Shown: piece after piece, positions 10,917-19,642 of the stretch | Numbering within the stretch: position 1 is the first letter of the stretch | Layout: the number at the start of each line of letters is the position of its first letter | The notes under the pieces: model-generated | Database searches by the model: none | Seen by the model: only the letters and a program-made list of their open reading frames with translations | Told to the model about the DNA's origin: nothing | Position numbers and translations under genes: made by a program | Source of the DNA: Owenia fusiformis | Taxonomy: Eukaryota; Annelida; Polychaeta; Sabellida; Oweniidae | NCBI GenBank assembly: GCA_903813345.2 | Contig: CAIIXF020000010.1 | Coordinates: forward strand, 27,492,425 to 27,556,424 | Direction: 5' to 3' | Length of the DNA: 64,000 bases

Positions 10917-10956
10917 ATTTATTTCTCATTTCAACATTCAAAAATCCACATGCAAC

Positions 10957-10998
10957 AATAAGTTTCTTTCTCTATTCAAAAAAAAAAAAAAAAAAAAA
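10957..10998 (+). other. AATAAG plus 21-base poly(A) tract
   Basis: AATAAG (10957-10962) precedes an uninterrupted run of 21 A (10978-10998). Internal poly(A) is unusual in an LTR element and resembles a copied mRNA tail. Confidence 0.5.
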
Positions 10999-11940
10999 TG
11001 CTTAAAATATACAAACAAAGAAAAAAACTTGATAATGGACTCATTTTAACTAGGGAATATTTAGAATGCTCCACAAGTAACTCATGGGTCGAAGATAAAC
11101 GGTATTAAAAGGCCCATATAGATACAAATAAACTTGAAAATGACTCTCACACTTCAGTAAAGACGCATCGGTACTCGTACATCACTTTGTTCTTGAACAA
11201 GGACCTACTTCACCTAGCCATAATTGCATGTAATCTCGACGCAATCAAACTCATCTTTCTATTACCTAGTTCAAACTATTTCTAGTCAAACGGCTGCTCA
11301 ACTGTCCCTCAAAAATAATTCGATATTGACATGAAACAAGACAAAATGAAAACAAAAAGAAAAAAAAAAGAAAGAAAATAGAATGAGTAAATGATAAGGA
11401 GAAGAACCTCTTTATATACAGATATATTTAGAATTTTAATAAACGATATACCATTAACATATCCCTGTTCGCGGGTTTAAAAAGTGAATAATGCGCATAT
11501 AAAATGTAATAGGTGGCCACCTTCATATCATATGGATGCTTCATATAATTATCTACTTTCCTTCAAAAGGACAGATTCACTCTCCGCGCGGAGAATTATA
11601 ATAAACAATTATTTAAACCCAAGCATCCTAAGAGAAACGAGGTTAAAACAAAACAGCAAACAAAAGAGACCGGCCATTAGATATACAGGGCCCGATATTT
11701 AAAATCTACTTTATTGCCCAAGCTAAAAACCTGCGCGAAAAATCACTGCGTCCCTATCGACCCATTGTGTCAAATATTTAAGGAATAAAATACGAACATG
11801 CATTACACACACACACACACACACACACACAATTGAGCAGCCTACACGATATTGAAAATCCCAGGCCCACAAGGTCAAAAAGAAGAAACTCTATAATAAA
11901 CAAAAAAGCCTAAAATCTAACCTCATGACGCAACGCCAGC
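10999..11940 (+). other. non-coding spacer between accessory ORF and env
   Basis: No ATG-started frame of useful length is seen; the 72-codon frame at 11484 begins with GTG and is probably chance. A pyrimidine-rich CTTTCTATTACCTAG near 11255-11270 could be a splice acceptor for env RNA. An (AC)13 microsatellite is at 11805-11830. Confidence 0.35.
11805..11830. repeat. (AC)13 microsatellite
   Basis: Thirteen uninterrupted AC units lie within the non-coding spacer of the LTR element. Confidence 0.9.
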
Positions 11941-11941
11941 A

Positions 11942-11980
11942 TCACGTGACCACAGTTCATGCAAGACTCATATATTTATT
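11942..11980 (+). promoter_or_regulatory. candidate internal promoter upstream of env
   Basis: TCACGTGAC (E-box palindrome, 11942-11950) is followed 20 bases later by TATATTTA (11971-11978). A start about 30 bases downstream would give a leader of some 85 bases before the env ATG at 12088. The spacing is that of an RNA polymerase II core promoter, and foamy viruses use an internal promoter in a comparable place. It is an inference from motifs only. Confidence 0.4.
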
Positions 11981-12087
11981 GCCCAACCCAAGCCACTTCA
12001 ACATTGCTCCTCGGGATCACCACCAAGACACATCTAAGCCACTAACACATTAATTCTTTGAATCAACACCAAGACACGTCACGCACC

Positions 12088-13995
12088 ATGGACACAGCAA
12101 TGGACAAATTGGTAAGTCTCTGTTTAATTTTACTTACTACTACAAGTACTCATTGCCTAGACCTACCACCCTCTATGCAAATTAGCCAAGACACTTCTAT
12201 GCCTACTAGTCTTTTAAATAGATTGAATTTTGGAGTTATAATTAAGCGACAAGGACTTATGACACCGTCAAACGACGATTATTGGCAACATAGTTTCGGG
12301 CTCAAAAGATTTTCGCTTCCAAATATACTACGAAGAACTCCTAAAGTCAGATGCAATACTCTTTTTCACAAAGAATTCTATAATGACTGCGAACAAATAG
12401 CATCCCTTTTAATTGATTATGCACCGCTCATCCAACATACGGCGGACAAAATTCATTCCTGTACTTTGGATATCGATAATCTACTCCCAAAAACTCACAA
12501 AGTCACTCTTAACACTAATCGACGACACCGTCGAGGATTATTAAACTTCGGCAGTGAAATACTTTCAGCGCTAATTGGAACACCTTCACGCAAAGAAATG
12601 TCAAATGTTTGGAGACATCTCCAAGAAATTGAAAAGGTCATTAACTCTACTTCTGAAAACACGGTACAATACAGACAACACCTCTCCTCATACATGATCA
12701 CCAATAATAAGCGACTAGATAACTTGGACCATGCAACTGCCAATAACCACGCAGCATTTCAAAACATTTATAATACCATAGCAAATTTAACTTCAGTTCT
12801 AGCCTCGCAGGGCCGCTACTATGATAAACTCTCATTGGCCTTACAAATAAACTCTGAATTACTAAAAATGATCCTTAGATTCTGTGTGCTTCAACTTTCA
12901 GCCCTCCAGCAACACGAAATTGAATGTAATCAACATCTAAGTGCAATATCCCAATTAGTACAAGGTAGTCTGCCACCCCATTTAATTTCTCCCTCAACAC
13001 TGAAATTGGCCCTGTCAGATATCCAATCTACCCTTCGCTCCTCACATCCCAATTTTCGAATATCCTACTTGGATCCCCATTATTACTACAAAAATAGTAA
13101 CCCCACCTTTCTGGTCACCGAGAATACAATAACAATTTCGATTAGAGTCGCCATTTCAAGCTCCGATTATCTCTTCAATCTATATCAGATGCACCACATG
13201 CATATGCCAATTCCGCTCAATTTAAGTAATAAACGGACCCCAAACCACTCCACGTCAATTTCAGACCTTTCCCCTTATTTCGCCATATCTCATGATTTAG
13301 ATTTCTACATAGAACTAAATTTGCAACAATTTTCTGACTGCACCGGATCTCACCTACTACATTGTACAACCGTCTTCAATCTAAAACAAATTTCTACTCA
13401 ACCCTCGTGTAACTCAGCACTATTCTTTAATGATCCCATTCAAATAAATAAACTATGCTCGTTTATGTACCATATTAACGCCCCACAATCAGATCAAATA
13501 ATCACGCTAACGCCAACTAAATCGCTTATACATTCTAATGATAAATTCTGGACCATTAGATGTGATGATTCAATGCCAAAAAGGGTTCCAGCGTGCAGGG
13601 GGGTCTGTATTATAACCAGGAAATGCCATTGCTCCTTGGAAGGTCAAAATTTCATCTTACCCAAAACCCTCTCAAGCTGCAATCACACCTCAAAGTCATT
13701 CGTTTCAAGGGCACACCACTTCAATTTAGCCTTTCTACAAACTTTCGACTACAATTTAACTTCTTTAAAGAAACTGTCAGCATCATCCCACTTGACTTCA
13801 GATCTATCAGTACAACTACCCAATCTTACTTTCTACACTGCGGACTGGAATAAGGTCTTAATGACTTCCAAAACAACTTCATTTAAAATGTCACGACTAA
13901 CCGAAGCCCTTAAAAACACGGATGTACCATTTTTGTCACCTATCGATCAAGTACACGAGTCCAAACGGACTTATCAGAATTACGGGAACCACTAA
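12088..13995 (+). CDS. env: F-type envelope glycoprotein, frame-broken before the membrane anchor
   Basis: The first ATG of this frame is at 12088, giving 635 codons. A hydrophobic signal peptide (LCLILLTTTSTHC) is at residues about 11-25. A furin-type site RRHRR (12520-12534, residues 145-149) is followed directly by a Gly-starting hydrophobic stretch like the fusion peptide of errantivirus and baculovirus F proteins. Helical, coiled-coil-like sequence follows, then a Cys-rich part. Such Env proteins mediate membrane fusion and cell-to-cell spread. The frame stops at 13995 without a membrane anchor; the membrane-spanning sequence continues in another frame (13968-14663). A strong splice donor lies at codon 9. 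Homology to the F/Env family is inferred from the cleavage-site architecture and from an LISPSTLK-type motif, not from a search. Confidence 0.8.
   Translation: MDTAMDKLVSLCLILLTTTSTHCLDLPPSMQISQDTSMPTSLLNRLNFGVIIKRQGLMTPSNDDYWQHSFGLKRFSLPNILRRTPKVRCNTLFHKEFYNDCEQIASLLIDYAPLIQHTADKIHSCTLDIDNLLPKTHKVTLNTNRRHRRGLLNFGSEILSALIGTPSRKEMSNVWRHLQEIEKVINSTSENTVQYRQHLSSYMITNNKRLDNLDHATANNHAAFQNIYNTIANLTSVLASQGRYYDKLSLALQINSELLKMILRFCVLQLSALQQHEIECNQHLSAISQLVQGSLPPHLISPSTLKLALSDIQSTLRSSHPNFRISYLDPHYYYKNSNPTFLVTENTITISIRVAISSSDYLFNLYQMHHMHMPIPLNLSNKRTPNHSTSISDLSPYFAISHDLDFYIELNLQQFSDCTGSHLLHCTTVFNLKQISTQPSCNSALFFNDPIQINKLCSFMYHINAPQSDQIITLTPTKSLIHSNDKFWTIRCDDSMPKRVPACRGVCIITRKCHCSLEGQNFILPKTLSSCNHTSKSFVSRAHHFNLAFLQTFDYNLTSLKKLSASSHLTSDLSVQLPNLTFYTADWNKVLMTSKTTSFKMSRLTEALKNTDVPFLSPIDQVHESKRTYQNYGNH
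12112..12117 (+). promoter_or_regulatory. splice donor eight codons into env
   Basis: TTG|GTAAGT is a consensus 5' splice site, 24 bases after the env ATG, so it cuts between codons 8 and 9 (phase 0). The candidate acceptor at 14858 opens an exon in the matching phase. Confidence 0.55.
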
Positions 13996-14663
13996 GTTGG
14001 CTATCAGACAAATCACTATCATCCATTACCCTGATCTCGGCCATCTTGGCTCTAGTATCGTTTGTAATGTCATCTTATTTATTCTGTCGTATAGTATGTT
14101 GTGTCGCACTCATACCGCAACCAGCCAAGGCGGCCACATTGTTCCTACCCACGGATCACCCAGTATTCGCACCAACAGTTCCCCTCACACAGCATACGAC
14201 CTTCCCTTCTAATATTCTGTCTATTTTAAGCTTTATACTATCCTTGTATATAACATACAAACTCTTCAAAAAGCTGACTGGTATCATAAGGGCCTTCCGC
14301 AGATACTTCTGCCTCAGGAATATCGCCTCATGTGAGCTGAAATTATTGATGATGTGCCCCACCAACTATTGTATCGTATCGGTGACCAACATTCCACTGG
14401 ATTACGTAAGTAACATCAAAAGCTCTACTGGAGGACCCGTAGACTGTAGCGTAAGTACACATGTACTCTGGCCCCACCTTGATATAGATTGGGCGGACAT
14501 GACTATTCAAACTCTTGATCCAAATCTTGCAATCCAACTTCCTACTTCAATTCGAGTCCCACTCACTACGATATCCAGTCTCAACCAGGTCCTGAAACAA
14601 AAGCCAATATTCAGAATTATTATCAAGATTGATGGCCAACACTTATACGTACCGCACTTATAA
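13968..14663 (+). pseudogene. env C-terminal part in the shifted frame, membrane-spanning
   Basis: This frame overlaps the env 3' end and is shifted by -1 from it. It has no ATG at its start, so it is a continuation rather than a separate gene. It holds a first hydrophobic segment (about 14020-14095, with ALVSFVMSSYLFC) and a second (about 14207-14262, with ILSILSFILSLYITYKLF) followed by a basic stretch, as expected for a membrane anchor and cytoplasmic tail, then about 130 further residues with several Cys. I read it as the missing end of Env, separated by a one-base deletion or equivalent; a splice or ribosomal shift is also possible. No obvious slippery heptamer lies in the overlap. Confidence 0.6.
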
Positions 14664-14846
14664 TTGTAAAGTAGACATTTACATATATTTAGGGGACAAA
14701 CATCACAAAATAAGCATATAGAGAGGACCTGCGTTCCGACAAAATTTGATATCTACAACATAATGCCGAAACAACACATTTCATGCCCCGTTTCAAGTGA
14801 ACATATTTATATATCAAACTAAAATAAAAGTCGTTCACATGGTTTA

Positions 14847-14858
14847 TTCTCTTTACAG
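14847..14858 (+). promoter_or_regulatory. splice acceptor for the accessory exon
   Basis: TTCTCTTTACAG is a good pyrimidine-rich 3' splice site. The exon that would start at 14859 is open in the frame continued from the env donor at 12112. Confidence 0.5.
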
Positions 14859-15482
14859 TGCACAATACTGAATGCTGCTTTGCCCGAGGAAGTCTGGGAC
14901 GAGCTCGCCCAGCTACAATCCCAAGACGAAAATCAGACATCTCAAGTTGAGTTGCCCGAGCTGTGGCCAGCACCTTCAACATCAGATAACCCTCCCATCC
15001 TCGAGGCTTTTACGACAGTTAACCAGGGAGCCACTCAGTGGGCCTCAACATCAGATGGCCCTCCTATCCTTAACCAAGAGGCGATAAGAGATGATCTAAA
15101 ACTAACACAGCAGAACGACCAAGAAGCGGCGGTACAACTTCTTGAGCTGGGGTCAGTTACCTCACTAGACCCATTGGACGAGCTGATGAGGGACCTGGAC
15201 TCGTCCCTGGAGGCCACAAACCGTATACCAATCGATGGTGCGTGGGATAGTACCCCCACTATCTCCATCCCCTTCGGAACCCCAGGGACGAGAGTGAGTG
15301 CAATGTGCACTTTGTGCACAAACCCCACAATTCGTCAACGGGTAATAACCGACGCGGCCCCAACCCCTGGACAAACGCAGACGGCGGTACTCTTCGCAGT
15401 ACACCCTGGTACCAACTACCAGGCACTGTACTGTGAGGACTGCCGGTACATCACCATGTTTTCTATTTTCCCGTCTGCATAA
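14859..15482 (+). CDS. accessory protein exon (207 codons), probably spliced to the env start
   Basis: This open frame has no ATG in its first 100 codons (the first is near 15186), but it lies directly behind a good splice acceptor and is in phase with the donor at 12112. A spliced RNA would therefore begin with the first eight codons shared with Env and continue here, giving about 215 residues. The protein is acidic, with a partial internal repeat (STSDNPPIL near 14977 and STSDGPPIL near 15047) and Trp-containing segments, and it ends with two Cys pairs (CTLC and CEDC) that could bind zinc. That composition would suit a transcriptional activator like those of complex retroviruses, but no homology is claimed. 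Confidence 0.5.
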   Translation, partial: CTILNAALPEEVWDELAQLQSQDENQTSQVELPELWPAPSTSDNPPILEAFTTVNQGATQWASTSDGPPILNQEAIRDDLKLTQQNDQEAAVQLLELGSVTSLDPLDELMRDLDSSLEATNRIPIDGAWDSTPTISIPFGTPGTRVSAMCTLCTNPTIRQRVITDAAPTPGQTQTAVLFAVHPGTNYQALYCEDCRYITMFSIFPSA

Positions 15483-17696
15483 ATTCACTTAACTTCACAA
15501 ACCCTACAGTCATATGGCCCAATCTCCCAAAAAGTAATCAGTTCAACATCGTCATAGAAATCATGCATAATCACGTCAATGAATTTTTCAAGTCACCCCT
15601 CAAAATTAAAATTAATCATCCCAATTTGCATTGCATTACACAGCTTATACCATTCCAGTTTTCATGCATAAAACCTATCAAATCCAGTTTAATGATGCCC
15701 CTTACTTCCTGAGATACATTCGCTAAACCGGTCATAAATAGCTACGAATATTACCGAGGGCCATTTTGACCTGTACTTCCTGATGTTTACGTTCTACTTA
15801 CGACTCACTTTCTTCTTTGACATTAATCAGACAATAGGGCCTCCTCTGGAAATTGTTCGCCGCTCTTTCAGGAACACAACTCTTTATATTCATTCTAGCT
15901 TCATTTGTACTTCAATGCAACGTATAGTTGATCCTTCGCTACTTTACACTGTTCTTACTGCTTAAATTAAATCAAATAGGATAAATTCATCTGACCTATG
16001 TACTGTTACACCCACCAATTCGCGTTGTTATCACCTTTACAATGTGCTATACTTATACCGCACTCGATAAGTACAACTTATCGCGTGTCTCTTCAAAACT
16101 TACACAGTCCAGAGCCGAAATTATGCACTGTTAGAAAGTTCCGACCCGAACTATTCTGTTCATAAGTATTTGTTACAATGTGTCTGACACACCCCATACA
16201 TCGTGATGTTCATCTCCCGTATATTTTCCAGGATCAATTCCGATATTCTTATTTTTCAATGGCTTATGTTGGTCCCCTGTGGAATTCCCTAGTATCAAAT
16301 TGTTACACTAAAGCGATTTTATATTGACCATTCTAGATACTCTTATTCCGTTCTTCCTGACCCGTTATCTCACTTCTCATTTGCTGGCTCTGGACAAATT
16401 TGCTTTACATTAGATTCCATAATTTGCCTTACTGGAAACAAGACTCAGGTCAAACGCTCCATAATTTACCGGTTCGAATATCGAAATTTCTTCAACCATA
16501 TTACGTTATAAAATAGTGCCACTGCAGTTCATGCTTTCGGAACCAACAAGGGGCAATATATATACACCTGACTCTTGCTTCATTTTTTGTGTCGGGCAGT
16601 TGCAGGCCCCACGGCAAATTATTATCTGGTAATACTGTACCACACGCCCATTATTGCAAAATGGGATTACAAATGAATCAACTATTAGTTCGGCTTGGTC
16701 TTCCCACCACGTCTGATTATTTTATAATTACAGCCAATCAGTCAACGGGGCCATACGCGGTGGGAACACCATATTCGTACTTTAGTTCATGCTTTGAGAT
16801 TCAGCTCAGAGCCATAATGTAAGTTAACTTAAGCATACGAACTATATTTACATATTATTGTACATACAGAACTAACATATATATTACGAGTTTTAATGCA
16901 ACAGGAAACGAGTTGAAACTCATATTTTCACTACTTAACGTACTATATCTTCACTTCATGCTCAGTTTATGTACCTTATGTCTCCACAATCATGAGTTTA
17001 TCAGAGTGCACGACAACCATAGCTTATTATATTTCAAGCATTCTGGGCTTCTAGTTATGAACACCAGTACCCTTAACAGAAATTGTTTATTCTCTTTTAG
17101 TGATTCTCGTGATTCTCCTATCGTTGAATTTGTTTGCCGTTTGTGCATACTGTTAATCTAAATTGTCACTCCATTCGGCAGCAACAAGTTATCATATAAT
17201 ACGTTAGGCGGTATTAAATCTAATCTAACCTCATGCCATCTCTTAAGGGTTCCATATGTGAACTGTACGTAAGTCAGTCTATTCTGAAATTATTCGACGT
17301 GGTCGTATCATCATTTACATTATGCCACGTGATGCAACTTAGGAGCATGCTATTATTCCACTTCTTCAGTATCATGGTCCAATCTATGAGTAGCCAATTA
17401 TCACTTGGTAGCCTATTACCCTCTTAAACACCAACTACAACATTTGAAATCACCGAATGTTCAGGGCACCGGGTGTGCACCATACAGACATTGTGCTCAG
17501 TGATGCAATATATTAACGGCCATTACCCTCAAACACCGGCTTGCAATCAGGACACATAACGCCTTCAGGAAGGAGCGATTTCCGGGCTAGCACGACAGAC
17601 CATCATCGTGCATGAACGTGCCTTTTCCTGAACTCCAACCGAACTCTATAAACGTTATCTTCTACAATTTACGCATGATATGCGTGATGAACGACT

Positions 17697-17865
17697 CGAC
17701 AAATTTATTGTGCAGGACACGGTTGTAAGAACTTTATATATATCAACGACACTACGAATTTATTGTGCAGGGCACGGTCGTAAGAACTATTATATTTATA
17801 TACGACACTACAAATTTATTGTGCAGGGCACGGCTGTAAGAACTACTATATATATCAATGTACTC
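17697..17865. repeat. three tandem units of about 57 bp
   Basis: Each unit contains AATTTATTGTGCAGG, CACGG and GTAAGAACT followed by a TATATA stretch. The copies differ by point changes and short indels. Confidence 0.8.
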
Positions 17866-18367
17866 AGTCCAGAATACGCCTAAGGATCAATCCCGGATCA
17901 ATTGCGTTTATCGTATGTACAGCCCTCGACCACCACGCTGTACGACACGCAGGAGTCTCTCAGTGATATCCCATAATGAACATTATATCCAGGCGTAAAT
18001 CCATGAACAATACTAGGACAATTCGTAATGTCCAGTGTGTATAACCAACGATCATCCAGTTATACGCCACACAGCCGTCCGACAACTTACATCCTCTGCC
18101 ACAACTAGTTATACGGATCTCTGACACTTACGTCGTTGTGCATTCCGAGCTCGACGCTATCCATCTGGCGAGTGACTGTCGTCCTATCCCCATTACCACA
18201 CCGTTCCGGTCCAAATACTGTGTCAACTAGAACTTTACTCATTTGCCATCATGGGTAACATATACGCAGACCACTATCCCTAGTACTGGCTATCAATTAT
18301 TCCAGAACTGCTCAATGGACTATTCTAATCTGCAATTATTTCTGTTGCATCACGGGGGCTAGTTTTC

Positions 18368-18622
18368 AATAATAGTATTCACATACTTTACTATTGCTCA
18401 ATAACAGTGTTCACATACTTTACTGTTACTCAATAATAGAGTTCACATACTTTACTGTTATTCAATAATAGTGTTCACATACTTTACTGTTGCTCAATTA
18501 CAGTGTTCACATACCTTACTGTTATCTAATAATAGTGTTCACATACTTTACTGTTGCTCAATAATAGAGTTCGCATACTTTACTAATGCTCAATGATAGT
18601 GTTCACACATTTTACTGTTGCT
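18368..18622. repeat. minisatellite of about eight 32-bp units
   Basis: The unit contains GTTCACATACTTTACTGTT and CTCAATAATA. Copies differ by a few bases. A (TA)n run follows directly. Confidence 0.85.
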
Positions 18623-19002
18623 ATATATATATATATATATCCATTGTATTTTATTTGTATATTACCAGAGGTACATGCTGTCTAATATTCCGTAAGGTTA
18701 TACCATTGAATATCCCACGGGGCTTAGCTTATATAAAGATGGCTGCACCCGAGCCCAGTATTTTCTTCTGAATCCAAACCTATTAACACGCCAACTTTGT
18801 CTGGAAATTTGTTCCAATCATCTTGGCCCATGGTTTATTCAATGGAATAAAAAAATAACAACTTATTCGCAAGATGAATAAGCTGTAATTATGGAATGTC
18901 TCTAAAACTATACATCCATTTCATATATATATACTATTACCGGTCACATTCCATTTAATACCATAGGTGTCCACCTCTCTTGGGTCATCTCATGCGCTCC
19001 TT

Positions 19003-19038
19003 GCACACGGGGCCGTGTGCCACCAACGGGGGGGCGTA
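19003..19038 (+). promoter_or_regulatory. hairpin and G-run next to the 3' LTR (plus-strand primer region)
   Basis: GCACACGG and CCGTGTGC (19003-19010, 19013-19020) form a perfect 8-bp stem with a two-base loop. GGGGGGG (19028-19034) then precedes CGTA and the LTR. The position is that of the polypurine tract, but the composition is atypical because the G run is short and separated by four bases. Confidence 0.45.
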
Positions 19039-19438
19039 TGTTATGACTCAAGGGAACAGACACAATCATAAAAAACCATAACAGTTATTTACATACATAA
19101 TTAATTATTAACCCTGTACTGCCTGAACCTATGACCCTTCTTGCACTATGACATTGAATATTCATTTTACTTACCGTTGACCTAACATCTTAAACATTCA
19201 TAAGGCACTGGCCATTTACAATAAAATATATAAGGAACGGGAACTGGTCTCTAGAGAGTTCTCGAGGTAGCCAGGCAGTACAGGGATCTAATCTGTATAT
19301 TGATATCACATTAATTTTACAACGAAATAAAAAGATAAATAAAGAGATAGAAATTATTTATTGATTTAAATCCTGAGTTGGTTGATAAGTATTTCGAGTA
19401 GGAAACAAGATTGTAATCACCAAAAAGTGATTACAACA
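19039..19438 (+). repeat. 3' LTR (400 bp)
   Basis: It is identical in length and, in my base-by-base reading, in sequence to 2777-3176. Confidence 0.95.
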
Positions 19439-19442
19439 TTTG

Positions 19443-19642
19443 GTTCCTTATATATTTTATTGTAAATGGCCAGTGCCTTATGAATGTTTAAGATGTTAGG
19501 TCAACGGTAAGTAAAATGAATATTCAATGTCATAGTGCAAGAAGGGTCATAGGTTCAGGCAGTACAGGGTTAATAATTAATTATGTATGTAAATAACTGT
19601 TATGGTTTTTTATGATTGTGTCTGTTCCCTTGAGTCATAACA
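19443..19642 (-). repeat. inverted partial LTR (LTR bases 1-200)
   Basis: The stretch is the exact reverse complement of LTR bases 1-200 (2777-2976). It is separated from the 3' LTR by TTTG. Its outer end, CATAACA, is an LTR terminus and abuts the target duplication ATAG at 19643, so this copy formed the real right end of the integrated DNA. Confidence 0.95.

Larger units (their letters stand above)
15483..19038 (+). other. 3.5-kb non-coding tail of the LTR element
   Basis: No convincing ORF occurs here; the 60-codon ATG frame at 15783 is likely chance. The tail contains a second GGGCAATATATAT (about 16554-16566), a three-unit repeat (17697-17865), an eight-unit minisatellite (18368-18622) and a (TA)n run (18621-18641). 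A hairpin and G run precede the 3' LTR. Confidence 0.5.
2777..19642 (+). mobile_element. env-bearing, chromodomain Ty3/Gypsy LTR retrotransposon (endogenous retrovirus-like)
   Basis: This is a single 16.9-kb insertion flanked by the 4-bp direct repeat ATAG (2773-2776, 19643-19646). It contains a 400-bp LTR at each side, a primer-binding site, gag, pol (protease-RT-RNase H-integrase-chromodomain), a 139-codon ORF, an F-type env and an accessory ORF, all on the + strand. The domain order, with integrase after RNase H, and the DD35E integrase identify Ty3/Gypsy (Metaviridae); the chromodomain identifies the chromovirus branch. I read the two LTRs as identical, so the insertion should be very recent. 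The right boundary is odd: after the complete 3' LTR come 4 bp (TTTG) and an inverted copy of LTR bases 1-200, and the target duplication lies outside that copy. At nearly 17 kb the element is far larger than the 5-8 kb usual for Ty3/Gypsy. Confidence 0.93.

Noticed and set aside
11484-11702. 72-codon frame in the LTR element spacer
   Set aside because: It begins with GTG, not ATG, lacks a splice acceptor in phase, and has no recognisable features.
12058-12087. Env start at 12058
   Set aside because: The first codon there is TTG; the first ATG, at 12088, leads directly into the signal peptide.
13930-13936. ATTTTTG as a frameshift site in env
   Set aside because: It does not fit X-XXY-YYZ and no stem-loop was seen downstream.
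16471-16490. GGTTCGAATAT as a polymerase III B box
   Set aside because: No A box or tRNA fold lies at the right distance; it is probably chance within the LTR element tail.
16589-17161. 77- and 82-codon frames in the element tail
   Set aside because: They start at GTG and TTG and show no domain; they fit chance in AT-rich DNA.
18360-18641. CRISPR-like array
   Set aside because: The units are contiguous and similar throughout without unique spacers, so it is a minisatellite.
2777-19642. Two separate nested LTR elements
   Set aside because: The LTRs are identical and one target duplication encloses everything including the inverted fragment, so a single insertion is simpler.
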